Below, piece after piece: positions 7,223-15,871 of a DNA stretch of 64,000 nucleotides. The stretch is from the NCBI GenBank assembly GCA_943369295.1, contig CALRMU020000001.1, positions 1,054,001 through 1,118,000 of the forward strand, in the 5' to 3' direction. Each line of letters opens with the position of its first letter. Within the stretch, counting starts at the first letter, position 1. The notes under the pieces were generated by a model. It saw only the letters and a list, made by a program, of their open reading frames with translations. It had not been told where the DNA came from and ran no database searches. The DNA comes from JAKRSE01 sp943369295 (GTDB taxonomy: Bacteria; Armatimonadota; Fimbriimonadia; Fimbriimonadales; Fimbriimonadaceae). A program made the position numbers and the translations under genes.

Positions 7223-8749
7223 ATGGCCATTCGTCCTGAAGAAATCACCTCGATCCTGGAGCAGGAGCTCCGGTCGTTTGACCGCAAAGTCACCGAGGAG
7301 CACGTCGGCACCGTCATCCAGGTGGGAGACGGCATCGCTCGAGTCTACGGCCTCCCTGACTGTCAAGTCGGAGAAATGCTTGAGTTCCCCGGCGGAGTCA
7401 TTGGACTGGCTCTGAACTTGGAAGAAGACTCCATCGGCGCTGTTCTCATCGGAGAATCTGGCAACGTCAAGGAAGGAGACCCTGTCAAGGAAACTGGCAG
7501 GATCATCGAAGTTCCTGTTGGCAAGGCTCTTCTTGGTCGTGTCGTCAACGCTCTTGGTCAGCCTGTTGACGGACAGGGAATCATCAACGCTGAAGCCTTC
7601 CAGCTGATCGAAACCAACGCCCCTGGCGTTGTCGATCGACAGCCAGTCGTCGAGCCGCTTCAGACTGGAATCAAGGCCGTTGACGCCATGATCCCGATCG
7701 GCCGAGGTCAGAGAGAGCTCATCATCGGTGACAGACAGACAGGCAAGACCTCGATCTGCATCGACACGATTCTTAACCAGAAGTACACCCACCAGCCAGG
7801 TGAAAGCCCCGTCTTCTGCATCTATGTTGCCATCGGACAGAAGATGGCCAACGTGGCCCGAGTTGTTGAAACCCTTCGAGAGAAGGGAGCCCTGGAATAC
7901 ACCATCGTCGTGGTTGCCAGCGCCAGCGACTCCAACGCCATGCAGTACCTTGCACCCTTCGCCGGTGCATCCATGGGTGAGTGGTTCCGAGACAACGGCA
8001 TGCACGCCTTGGTCATTTACGATGACCTCAGCAAGCACGCTGTCGCATACCGAGCCCTCTCACTGCTGCTGAGAAGACCTCCAGGACGAGAAGCTTATCC
8101 TGGCGACGTTTTCTACCTCCACTCCCGCCTTTTGGAGCGAGCCGCCAAGCTGAACAACGAGCGAGGAGCCGGATCATTGACCGCTCTCCCCGTTATCGAA
8201 ACTCAGTCCGGAGACGTTTCGGCCTACATTCCGACCAACGTCATCTCCATTACTGACGGCCAGATCTACCTTGAGCCTGACCTCTTCTTCGCCGGTGTCC
8301 GACCCGCCATCAACGTGGGTATCTCGGTCAGCCGCGTCGGAGGAAACGCTCAGATCAAGGCCATGAAGCAGGTCGCCGGTAAGATCAAGCTCGAAATGGC
8401 CCAGTACCGAGAGGTTCAGGCCTTCGCTCAGTTCGCCAGTGACTTGGACCGCGCTACCCAGCTTCAGCTGCTGCGAGGTCAGAGACTGACCGAGCTTCTC
8501 AAGCAGGATCTCGCCAGCCCCAAGGCTGTCGAAGACCAGATCATTGCCATCTATGCCGGAACCAGCGGCGTCCTCGACAAGGTGGACAACGACAAGGTTC
8601 TTGCCTACGAAAAGGGTCTGCTCGCCTACGTGCATGAGAAGTACCCCGACGTTGTCGAAAAGCTCCGCACCGAGAAGGCAATGAGCAAGGATATTGAAGC
8701 TAGCCTCGCAAAGGCTTACGACGAGTACCTGGCCATCTTCCAGAAGTAA
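7223..8749 (+). CDS. atpA: F1 ATP synthase subunit alpha
   Basis: 508 residues, the standard length. Alpha carries the non-catalytic nucleotide sites of the F1 hexamer. The sequence shows the N-terminal beta-barrel, the P-loop GDRQTGKT at 169-176, and the C-terminal signature region with SRVGGNAQIKAMKQVAG. All expected elements are present and nothing is unusual. It stops 3 bases before the atpG ATG. Confidence 0.98.
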   Translation: MAIRPEEITSILEQELRSFDRKVTEEHVGTVIQVGDGIARVYGLPDCQVGEMLEFPGGVIGLALNLEEDSIGAVLIGESGNVKEGDPVKETGRIIEVPVGKALLGRVVNALGQPVDGQGIINAEAFQLIETNAPGVVDRQPVVEPLQTGIKAVDAMIPIGRGQRELIIGDRQTGKTSICIDTILNQKYTHQPGESPVFCIYVAIGQKMANVARVVETLREKGALEYTIVVVASASDSNAMQYLAPFAGASMGEWFRDNGMHALVIYDDLSKHAVAYRALSLLLRRPPGREAYPGDVFYLHSRLLERAAKLNNERGAGSLTALPVIETQSGDVSAYIPTNVISITDGQIYLEPDLFFAGVRPAINVGISVSRVGGNAQIKAMKQVAGKIKLEMAQYREVQAFAQFASDLDRATQLQLLRGQRLTELLKQDLASPKAVEDQIIAIYAGTSGVLDKVDNDKVLAYEKGLLAYVHEKYPDVVEKLRTEKAMSKDIEASLAKAYDEYLAIFQK

Positions 8750-8752
8750 TCA

Positions 8753-9619
8753 ATGGCGACCCTGAAGCAGATCCGTCAGCGCATCCGGACGTCCAAAAAC
8801 ATCCGGCAGATCACCCGCGCCATGAAGCTCGTGGCCGCGGCGAGGCTGACTCGCGCTAAAAACAAAGTCGAGGAAGCTCGACCCTACAGCGCGAAGATGC
8901 GTGAGTTCATGACCAGTGTCAGTGCTGGCGGTTCTCTGCCCAGTCATCCCCTTCTTGAAAAGAAGGAGATCAAAAAGGCCTGTCTCGTGCTGATCACAGC
9001 CGAGCGAGGTTTGGCTGGATCCTACAACACGAACTTGATCAAGAAGGCAGAAGAGTTCCTAAAGAAGCAGACCGTTCCCACCTTTTTGGTCACGGTTGGT
9101 AAAAAGGGAACCCTTTACTTTGGCAAGAGGGGCTACAAGTCTGTTCATCAGATCACTGTTCCCACTGCCGGAGCCAGGCTGGAAGATGCTGTTGAGCTGA
9201 CTAAAGTGGTCACCGAACTCTTCACAAATGGAGAGGCCGACGCCATCTATCTCTGCTTCAGCCGATTCTTCAGCCCCATCCGGCAGGAGCCACAGATCAC
9301 CCAGCTTCTCCCCATCGAGCCTCCCAAGGTTGAAGAAGGAGCCAGTGCTGGTGCTGACAAGGATTATCAGTTCGAACCCGGTCCTAAGGAGCTCCTCGGA
9401 CTCCTTCTGCCCAAGTACGTTCTCACCGTTGTTCTCCAGGCAATGCTGGAATGCTCCGCTAGTGAGCATGGCGCTCGAATGACCGCCATGAGCAACGCAA
9501 CGGACAACGCCGGCAAGATGATCAACGATCTGACCCTCCAGGCTAACCGAAGCCGCCAGGCTGGCATCACCAAGGAAATCTTGGAGATCGTCGGTGGCGC
9601 GGAAGCTCTTAAGAACTAA
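8753..9619 (+). CDS. atpG: F1 ATP synthase subunit gamma
   Basis: 288 residues. Gamma is the rotating central shaft of F1. The N-terminal helix reads TLKQIRQRIRTSKNIRQITR and continues with AMKLVAAARL. The C-terminal helix contains ARMTAMSNATDNAGKMI and SRQAGITKEILEIVGGAEAL, both diagnostic. In most bacteria atpD (beta) and atpC (epsilon) follow directly. Here a strong terminator follows at 9640 and the next gene is unrelated and on the other strand. Confidence 0.97.
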   Translation: MATLKQIRQRIRTSKNIRQITRAMKLVAAARLTRAKNKVEEARPYSAKMREFMTSVSAGGSLPSHPLLEKKEIKKACLVLITAERGLAGSYNTNLIKKAEEFLKKQTVPTFLVTVGKKGTLYFGKRGYKSVHQITVPTAGARLEDAVELTKVVTELFTNGEADAIYLCFSRFFSPIRQEPQITQLLPIEPPKVEEGASAGADKDYQFEPGPKELLGLLLPKYVLTVVLQAMLECSASEHGARMTAMSNATDNAGKMINDLTLQANRSRQAGITKEILEIVGGAEALKN

Positions 9620-9639
9620 GATCAGCTCTCGATTCAGCG

Positions 9640-9674
9640 AAAAACACCCTTGGCAGTCTGCCAAGGGTGTTTTT
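9640..9674 (+). terminator. Rho-independent terminator of the ATP synthase operon
   Basis: AAAAACACCCTTGGCA (9640-9655) and TGCCAAGGGTGTTTTT (9659-9674) form a perfect 16-bp stem with a 3-base loop and a T-run on the 3' side. Being symmetrical, it could also stop transcription on the minus strand. The remaining bases to the transporter stop at 9896 hold no gene that can be supported. Confidence 0.92.
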
Positions 9675-9895
9675 CATAATGAGCTGCCATGTCCGGCTGA
9701 GCCCCCAAAGTCTCTGGATCGTCATTTCTAACCCGAAGAACCATCGTTCTGACAAAGAGGACAGTTGGAAAATTCTGATGAGGCTCTGTTCCAGTCCAGA
9801 TGGTTTTGTGGATTGCTTGTCTCGAGAACTTTCTAACCTGAGGGAAAGGCTGATTTTCAATTGGCCCGGCTGCAACTCTTAGGGCAGATTCGAAT

Positions 9896-11530
9896 CTACG
9901 CCTTTCCCATCAGGCTCAACAGAATCTGAGCAAGGATGATTTTGCTTATCGAAGCCACGGGGAAGGCGGTGGCATAACCTAAGTTGGCCTGATCGTTCTT
10001 TGTGTGATCGAGGGCAAAGGTCAAGGCGGCAGGCTGGGTGTGAATTCCTGCAGTCATTCCTAGAATCGCTGCTTTGCTGACAGGGAAGACCATTCGCGCC
10101 GCCATCAGAAAACTGAAAGAAGTCGCTAGGGTGACAAGAGCAAAAAGCCCGAACATCATCACTCCAGTTGAAGTCTGCAGCGTCTGCCAGAAATCGAAGC
10201 CTGCCCTGGTGCCGACCGTGGCAAAGAACAGAATCAACCCCAACTGGCGCAAGGTGAGGTTGGCCGAATAAGGCAGCTCCCAAAGAATGGGTCCGGTCCG
10301 GTGCAGGCTGCCCAAAATCAAACTGACCACCAAGGGGCCGCCTGCTAAACCAAGGCTGACCGTCAATCCTCCGGGCAGGGGAATAGGGATCAAACCGATC
10401 AATGTTCCTGCTGCGATTCCCAAGGAAAACGACATCACGTCTATTTCACTAAGACGTGAGTAAGAATCGCCAAAAAATTTAGTGAGATCTTGCAGTCTAG
10501 ATGCGTCTGCGACAACTCTAACCCTGTCTCCGGGCTGAAGAATCGTGCCTGCTTCTGGGATAAAGTCCAAGTCTCCACGCCTGACCCTTGTAATAATCGC
10601 ACCATGGTCCTGGGGCAGCCGCAAGTCGCTCAAAGTTCTGCCTAGAACTGCCGGGTTTGATACAAAAATTCTGCGGTAATCATAAACACTTCTGTCGAGT
10701 GTAAGGTCTTCTTCTCCCAATTCACCCAGGAGCCCGATCGCCCGCAGAACTTCGTCTTCCGCCCCAACTACGTTGACCTCGTCGCCGAGTTTCAGGCGGG
10801 TTGAAGCATCACTCAAGGCGATTTTGCCATCGCGTCGGTACCGGCCAAGAAGCACTTTCACCGTATGCTGACTTCGCAGATCGTGAATGGAAAGGCCATC
10901 GACTGCGGGGTTCGTCACCAGAACTGTCTGGCTTTTTAGGGGGCGTTTTAGCGCTTTAACTTCACGGTCAGAATCCCTCTCCGGAGCCCATTTCCAGAAG
11001 GCGATCTGGGCGAGAATCACGCCGAGAACTCCCATGGGGTAGGCAATGGAATAGCCGACAACAGGCATTCCCTTTTGGGCTTCTGCCAGAGCCTGAACAA
11101 CACCGGCCAATGCGGGAGTGTTGGTTAAGGCACCTGTAAAGCCTCCGGCGGCGGTCGGGGCAGATAACCCCAAGAGGCGTGCTCCAAAAATCGTGATCAA
11201 GGCTGCCACAGCCAAGCCAAACCAAACCAGAAGGACAGTCTTAATTCCATCCTTCTTAAAGGCAGAGAAAAAGCTGGATCCGCTTGCCAAACCAATGGTG
11301 TAGACAAACAAAACCAAGCCAATCTGGCCAAACACCTCGGGCAGCCTCAGCCTCTGGTCTACAGCCCCGATGGCAAGGGCAGCAAAGAGGACCATAGCGA
11401 CCCCGAAGCTGACTCCCAGCACCTTCACCCTGCCCAAGGGGTAGCCAAGTGCGGCCACCACGAAGAGCAGCAGAATCGGCTGAGAGGCTAAAAGGTCTGT
11501 AATTGGAGAGAGCACGGGTCCTTTAGTCAT
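9896..11530 (-). CDS. AspT/YidE/YbjL-type transporter with two TrkA-C (RCK) domains
   Basis: 544 residues in the arrangement membrane half, two cytoplasmic RCK_C domains, membrane half. The first hydrophobic half carries the repeat signature GFTGALTNTPALAG, the same type as in the aspartate:alanine antiporter AspT. Two TrkA-C-like domains follow (about residues 200-275 and 285-360), each with an LGDEV or PGDRVRVV turn. The second half repeats the signature as GMTAGIHTQPAAL. Family members move small carboxylates or act as putative exchangers. The substrate cannot be read from sequence. It is transcribed divergently from fhs with a 56-base gap. Confidence 0.85.
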   Translation of the reverse strand: MTKGPVLSPITDLLASQPILLLFVVAALGYPLGRVKVLGVSFGVAMVLFAALAIGAVDQRLRLPEVFGQIGLVLFVYTIGLASGSSFFSAFKKDGIKTVLLVWFGLAVAALITIFGARLLGLSAPTAAGGFTGALTNTPALAGVVQALAEAQKGMPVVGYSIAYPMGVLGVILAQIAFWKWAPERDSDREVKALKRPLKSQTVLVTNPAVDGLSIHDLRSQHTVKVLLGRYRRDGKIALSDASTRLKLGDEVNVVGAEDEVLRAIGLLGELGEEDLTLDRSVYDYRRIFVSNPAVLGRTLSDLRLPQDHGAIITRVRRGDLDFIPEAGTILQPGDRVRVVADASRLQDLTKFFGDSYSRLSEIDVMSFSLGIAAGTLIGLIPIPLPGGLTVSLGLAGGPLVVSLILGSLHRTGPILWELPYSANLTLRQLGLILFFATVGTRAGFDFWQTLQTSTGVMMFGLFALVTLATSFSFLMAARMVFPVSKAAILGMTAGIHTQPAALTFALDHTKNDQANLGYATAFPVASISKIILAQILLSLMGKA

Positions 11531-11586
11531 TATGCTGGGCGGCCCCTCTGCGGCAACTGTATGCTCTAGGCTCGTTCGGAGCTCAC

Positions 11587-13230
11587 ATGAGCACTTTGAG
11601 CAATTTGACTATCGCCCAAGCGGCGACCTTAAGAGAAATCTCGTCCATCGCCAAAAGTTCTGGCCTGACTGAAGAGGAATTCGAGCCCCTCGGCCGGACT
11701 AAAGGCAAGCTCACTTGGGAGGGAATCAAGCGGCTTCAGGCCAGCCCCCAAGGCAAGCTGATCCTCGTCACGGCAATCACTCCCACACCTCACGGAGAAG
11801 GCAAAACCACCATCACGGTTGGCCTTAGCCAGGGGTTAAGCAAGATTGGCCGCACCAGCATTCCTGCCACTCGCGAACCTGCCCTCGGCCCGATCTTCGG
11901 CACTAAGGGCGGAGCCTGTGGCGGAGGCTACAGCCAGGTTCTTCCCATGGAGGAGATCAATCTCTTCTTCAACGGAGACTTCCCGGCTATTTCGGCTGCT
12001 CATAACCTGCTAAGCGCCATGCTCGATGCCCACCTGCAGCATGGAAATTCTTTGGGTTTCGACGTCCGCCGCCCCATGTGGCCCCGCACTGTCGATATGA
12101 ACGATAGAGCCCTGAGGCAGATCATGGTCGGCCTGGGTGGCACTGCAAACGGGGTTCCGAGAGAGGATGGCTTCGTGATCACTCCCGCCAGCGAGATCAT
12201 GGCCGTTCTCTGCCTTGCCGATTCACTTTCTGACCTCAAAAAGCGTGTTGGCAGAATCATCGTCGGGATGAAGCGAGACCAGACGCCCATTACTGCCAAT
12301 GACCTCGGCGCGACCGGGGCTATGACGGTTCTGCTGAAAGATGCCTTGAGGCCGAACTTGGTCCAGACCATCGAAGGCGGTCCGGCCTTGGTTCACGGCG
12401 GACCCTTCGCCAACATCGCTCACGGCTGTTCATCGATTCTGGGAACAAGGTGCGCCCTTGGCCTGGCTGATTTCTGTGTTACCGAAGCTGGCTTTGCCAG
12501 CGATCTAGGGGCAGAAAAGTTCATGCACATTGCTGCTCCTGCCATTGGCCGCCACCCTGACTGCATCGTCTTGGTGGCTACCGTTCGTGCGCTCAAACAC
12601 CAGGGAGAAGGTGACCTGATGGTGGGAATGGAGAATTTAAGGCGTCACATTCGCCACCTCAAAAACTACGGCCCTCCGGTGGTTGTGGCAATCAATCTGT
12701 TCGCCGCCGACCTGCCTGAAGAGCTGGAAGCGGTTAAAGAAGCAGCCCTCAAAGAAGGTGCTGACGCCTGCGAAATCGCTGACGCCTGGATGTCTGGGGG
12801 CGAAGGCTGTCGGGCTCTGGCAAAGGCGGTGGAAGAGCATTCGGCAAAGACCAGCAGCTTCAACTCACTCTATAACCCAGAAGTGACTTTAGAAGAAAAG
12901 CTCACGGCTGTGGTCACCAAAGCCCATGGAGGCAGGGGAGTGGTCTTCTCAGAAGATGCCAAGAAGAAGATCACTTGGCTGGAAAAGCAGGGAATGGCTC
13001 AACTGCCCGTCTGCGTGGCCAAAACTCAAAACAGCCTCAGCGACAATCCAGATCTGCTCAATGCCCCTGTTGATTTTGACCTTCATGTGAGGGAGATTAG
13101 GGTTTCGGCCGGGGCAGGATTTATTGTCTGTCTTTGCGGCGAAATGATGCTCATGCCTGGCCTTTCAAAGAAGCCGGCGGCCCTTCAAATCGATCTCGAT
13201 GACGAGGGAAGAATCACGGGTCTGTTCTAG
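11587..13230 (+). CDS. fhs: Formate-tetrahydrofolate ligase (10-formyl-THF synthetase)
   Basis: 547 residues, the usual length. It makes 10-formyltetrahydrofolate from formate, THF and ATP, feeding one-carbon metabolism. The ATP/phosphate-binding segment ITPTPHGEGKTTITVGL lies around residues 65-81, and the REPALGPIFGTKGGACGGG motif follows. An intact C-terminal domain ends in MPGLSKKPAALQIDLD. The start context is unremarkable. No acetogenesis genes are nearby, so a housekeeping one-carbon role is more likely. Confidence 0.97.
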   Translation: MSTLSNLTIAQAATLREISSIAKSSGLTEEEFEPLGRTKGKLTWEGIKRLQASPQGKLILVTAITPTPHGEGKTTITVGLSQGLSKIGRTSIPATREPALGPIFGTKGGACGGGYSQVLPMEEINLFFNGDFPAISAAHNLLSAMLDAHLQHGNSLGFDVRRPMWPRTVDMNDRALRQIMVGLGGTANGVPREDGFVITPASEIMAVLCLADSLSDLKKRVGRIIVGMKRDQTPITANDLGATGAMTVLLKDALRPNLVQTIEGGPALVHGGPFANIAHGCSSILGTRCALGLADFCVTEAGFASDLGAEKFMHIAAPAIGRHPDCIVLVATVRALKHQGEGDLMVGMENLRRHIRHLKNYGPPVVVAINLFAADLPEELEAVKEAALKEGADACEIADAWMSGGEGCRALAKAVEEHSAKTSSFNSLYNPEVTLEEKLTAVVTKAHGGRGVVFSEDAKKKITWLEKQGMAQLPVCVAKTQNSLSDNPDLLNAPVDFDLHVREIRVSAGAGFIVCLCGEMMLMPGLSKKPAALQIDLDDEGRITGLF

Positions 13231-13247
13231 CTGCCTGCAGAAAAAAC

Positions 13248-13296
13248 GGGAGATTGGCTGGCGTCGGGAGGAGAAGTCTGCGCCAGTTAATCTCCC
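13248..13296 (+). terminator. Stem-loop after fhs
   Basis: GGGAGATTGGCTGGCG (13248-13263) pairs with CGCCAGTTAATCTCCC (13281-13296), 16 positions with two G-T pairs. The T-run after it is weak (TTAATAAT), so it may be a weak terminator or an mRNA-end stabiliser rather than a strict stop. Confidence 0.55.
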
Positions 13297-13476
13297 TTAA
13301 TAATCAAAGAGTAAGGCCCCCTATAGCTTTCAGAACGTTTGATTTCGTGCCTGGGTGTAGTGGATCGCACGGATTCACTTGACAATCCATAACACGTCCT
13401 GGGTACGTTTCACACTTCCGCAACGAAGACGTTCCGGTACTCCCTCAACGCTGATGGGCTCGGTTGAGGTTGTTTA

Positions 13477-14850
13477 ATGCTTGTCAAACGTCTTGCCGCG
13501 GTCGCTCCCGCACTTCTTGCAGGCTCCCTGGCCTTCGCTCAGGATCCTGCCGCTGCCGCCCCTGTCATCGACAAAGGTGATTCCACCTGGATGATTGTGG
13601 CTACGGCCCTTGTCCTTCTTATGACCCCTGCGCTTGCCCTCTTTTACGGTGGCATGGTGCAGAAAAAGAACGTGCTCAACACGATGATGCTCAGCTTCAT
13701 CATGATGGGCGTGGTCAGCATCGTTTGGGTTCTGATCGGATATTCCTTGGCTTTTGGCAAATCAAATGGCTTTATCGGAAGCCTGGAGTATCTGTGGGGA
13801 GCCAACATTTCCCTGACGACTCCTTACGGAACTCAAACGATTCCGGCTGCTCTCTTCATGCTGTTCCAGATGAAGTTCGCCATCATCACCCCTGCGCTCA
13901 TTTCGGGCGCTATCGCAGAAAGGGTGAAGTTTGGCGGCTATTTGGTCTTCATGGTTCTCTGGTCTCTGCTCATCTACTGTCCCCTGGCCTGCATGGTCTG
14001 GAACGGCGACGGATTCCTGCTGAAACTCGGAGCACTTGATTTTGCTGGCGGCACGGTTGTCCACCTTGCTTCTGGTGTCTCTGCTCTCGCTCTTTGTTTC
14101 GTTCTCGGTGCTCGCAAGCAGAAAGGCATGCCAGCCAATAACATCACCCTCACTCTGCTCGGTGGCGGTCTGCTTTGGTTTGGCTGGTTCGGGTTCAACG
14201 CCGGTTCTGCCCTGGCAATGAACGATATTGCCATCAACGCCTTTCTCACGACTCACCTGGCTGCTGCTGCTGGCCTTTGTTCCTGGATGCTGGTCGAAAG
14301 GCTTCGCACGGGCAAAACCACGGCAATCGGTGCCGCTTCTGGCCTTGTCGCCGGTCTGGTCGGCATCACCCCCGCCGCTGGCTTCGTCGGAGTTGGTCCT
14401 GCGATCGCCATCGGTGTGATCACTGGCGGAGTCTGCGCCCTTGCCATTGAGCTTAAGCACAAGCTTGGCTACGACGACGCTCTGGACGTTGTTGGCGTTC
14501 ATGGTGTCGGCGGAGTCATTGGTTCCGTTCTGACTGGCGTCTTCGCCAGCGCGACTATCAACCCTGCCATTGCTGGCGCCCTTGAAAAGGGCCAGGGTGC
14601 TTTGATCATCAATCAGCTGATCGCTGTAGGCTTTACCATCGTCTTCGCTTTCGTTGGCTCCTACGTGCTTGGTCTGATTGTCGAAAAGACCATTGGTCTG
14701 AGATCGAAAGAAGAGTGCGAACTGGCCGGACTCGACGTGGCCTACCACGGAGAATCTGCCTACCACGTTCATCCTACAACTGGAAACGACCTGACCCCAG
14801 CCGAAGAAAGAGCTGGAGATCTTGTTGGCTCCGGTCCTGTTATGCGCTGA
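13477..14850 (+). CDS. amt: Ammonium transporter, Amt/MEP/Rh family
   Basis: 457 residues. The N-terminal signal-like segment (1-21, ending AFA) is followed by eleven predicted membrane helices, as in AmtB. Family motifs are visible: FYGGMVQKKNVLNTMM in the first helices, FAGGTVVHLASG in the middle, and DDALDVVGVHGVGG with the central pore histidine. The cytoplasmic tail has the RSKEECELAGLDVAYHGESAY form that usually docks a PII (GlnK) protein. No glnK gene is adjacent. TTGACA at 13379-13384 could be a -35 element, but no clear -10 follows. Confidence 0.96.
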   Translation: MLVKRLAAVAPALLAGSLAFAQDPAAAAPVIDKGDSTWMIVATALVLLMTPALALFYGGMVQKKNVLNTMMLSFIMMGVVSIVWVLIGYSLAFGKSNGFIGSLEYLWGANISLTTPYGTQTIPAALFMLFQMKFAIITPALISGAIAERVKFGGYLVFMVLWSLLIYCPLACMVWNGDGFLLKLGALDFAGGTVVHLASGVSALALCFVLGARKQKGMPANNITLTLLGGGLLWFGWFGFNAGSALAMNDIAINAFLTTHLAAAAGLCSWMLVERLRTGKTTAIGAASGLVAGLVGITPAAGFVGVGPAIAIGVITGGVCALAIELKHKLGYDDALDVVGVHGVGGVIGSVLTGVFASATINPAIAGALEKGQGALIINQLIAVGFTIVFAFVGSYVLGLIVEKTIGLRSKEECELAGLDVAYHGESAYHVHPTTGNDLTPAEERAGDLVGSGPVMR

Positions 14851-14859
14851 ACTTTCTGA

Positions 14860-14899
14860 GTCTGCTTTCCGTCTAAGAATATTCAGGCGGAAAGCAGAC
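14860..14899 (+). promoter_or_regulatory. Stem-loop directly after amt
   Basis: GTCTGCTTTCCG (14860-14871) and CGGAAAGCAGAC (14888-14899) form a perfect 12-bp stem with a 16-base loop, ten bases after the amt stop. No T-run follows. It precedes the true terminator at 14948 and probably protects the mRNA end. Confidence 0.55.
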
Positions 14900-14947
14900 A
14901 ACTCAGTCCCTCTGTCATTCTTTCCTGCGCCTGTACTGCTCCAATCC

Positions 14948-14981
14948 CCAGCCATTCCTTTGTGAGTGGCTGGTTTTTTTG
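14948..14981 (+). terminator. Rho-independent terminator downstream of amt
   Basis: CCAGCCA (14948-14954) pairs with TGGCTGG (14967-14973) and is followed by seven Ts. The 12-base loop and T-run make this a standard intrinsic terminator. Confidence 0.85.
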
Positions 14982-15427
14982 TTTAGGTAAGCGTTCTATT
15001 AAGATTTAGTACAAGTTCAGGGTTTCGGGCGAGATTAAATGCGTCAACCTTGCCCGGTCTGAAAGATAGGGTCTATGCATGGGCAGCAGACTAGTGAGGG
15101 TCTATGTATGGGCAGCAGACTAGTGGGGTGCCCCGTCCCGATCAGCTTGGCTGTCGGGCGGGAACTGCAAATGTTCGAAAGCAGCATTCCCGGCCTTCCG
15201 CTCCTTCGTCGCGGCCAGACCGTGGCACATTGACTTCACTTGCGATAGGGTGGACGGGGATGCTGCGACGCAGGAAGCGGAAGCCCCAGAGTAAGCCAGA
15301 GCTAGAAAGAGGTTTTGTCAAGTGAGTGGTGGGGTGCCCCGTCCCGATCAGCTTGCTGTCGGGCGGGAACTGCAGATCCCTTGGCTTTCCGATCCACCCC
15401 CATATCTCAGGAGGGACATTAACCCTT
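14982..15427. repeat. Repeat-rich spacer with a 28-bp direct repeat and two dispersed hairpins
   Basis: No gene is supported here. Two 28-bp direct repeats (GGGTCTATGCATGGGCAGCA plus GACTAGTG) lie at 15069-15096 and 15098-15125 with one mismatch. Immediately after, and again at 15334-15368, lies the CCCGCCCGA-type hairpin in reverse orientation (GTGCCCCGTCCCGATCAGCT onward). The plus-strand reading frame at 15104-15325 is a translation of these repeats and is not accepted as a gene. Confidence 0.75.
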
Positions 15428-15871
15428 CTACTCAGCCGAAACTGCCGTCACATGAGCCAGCAGCTGACCTTCAGTCACCTGATCTCCGACCTTGACCTCA
15501 AGCCGATCCACCGTGCCATCAAAGGGGGCAGAAAGGGTCTGCTGCATCTTCATGGCTTCAAGCACCAAGATTCTCTGCCCCTTGGTGACGGCCTGACCAG
15601 ACTCGGCCGAAACTTCGACCACCTGACCAGGCAGGGGAGCCCTCAGATCTCCCGAATCGCCTTCTGCTTCGCCAGCTCCGCCGTGAACCACCGGCTTGAC
15701 CGAGTAGCTGCGCCCACGGTAAGAGACCAGCACTTCGTCGCCTCTGCGGACCACCAAGGCAGAGTGAGTCCCTTCTGAACCCTGTACCCACAATCTGTCC
15801 TGCCCCTCTCGGATGACCGTGCCAGGGGCCTCTGGGAGCTCATGAGCTTTACCGTTGACGATGCGTTTCAT
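15428..15871 (-). CDS. Biotin carboxyl carrier protein (biotinyl domain of an acyl-CoA carboxylase)
   Basis: 147 residues. The C-terminal 75 residues are a biotinyl/lipoyl-type domain with the biotin-acceptor motif EAMKM (Lys108), preceded by the APLPGQVVEV hinge common to carriers of propionyl-/acetyl-CoA-type carboxylases and decarboxylase gamma subunits. The N-terminal half resembles the domain ahead of the biotinyl region in acyl-CoA carboxylase alpha chains. No biotin carboxylase or carboxyltransferase gene is adjacent, so its partners lie elsewhere. The start overlaps the stop of the upstream gene (ATGA), giving a three-gene operon with the E2-like gene. Confidence 0.85.
   Translation of the reverse strand: MKRIVNGKAHELPEAPGTVIREGQDRLWVQGSEGTHSALVVRRGDEVLVSYRGRSYSVKPVVHGGAGEAEGDSGDLRAPLPGQVVEVSAESGQAVTKGQRILVLEAMKMQQTLSAPFDGTVDRLEVKVGDQVTEGQLLAHVTAVSAE

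Noticed and set aside
7202..8038. A 278-residue minus-strand frame opposite atpA
   Set aside because: Antisense of the well-conserved atpA gene; Asp/Gly/Ser-rich composition is a mirror of its codons.
9667..9882. A 71-residue frame after the ATP synthase terminator
   Set aside because: Its first codons are the T-run of the terminator, and it has no similarity or ribosome-binding site.
13379..13409. Possible promoter ahead of amt with TTGACA
   Set aside because: A perfect -35 box is present but no acceptable -10 lies 16-18 bases on, so it is not listed as a feature.
13762..14955. A 397-residue minus-strand reading frame opposite amt
   Set aside because: It lies entirely across the real ammonium transporter gene, is rich in Ser/Asn/Asp as expected from antisense of a membrane protein gene, and has no recognisable domain.
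15104..15325. A 73-residue plus-strand frame in the amt-biotin carrier spacer
   Set aside because: It begins inside a direct repeat and runs through a dispersed hairpin; no domain and no ribosome-binding site.
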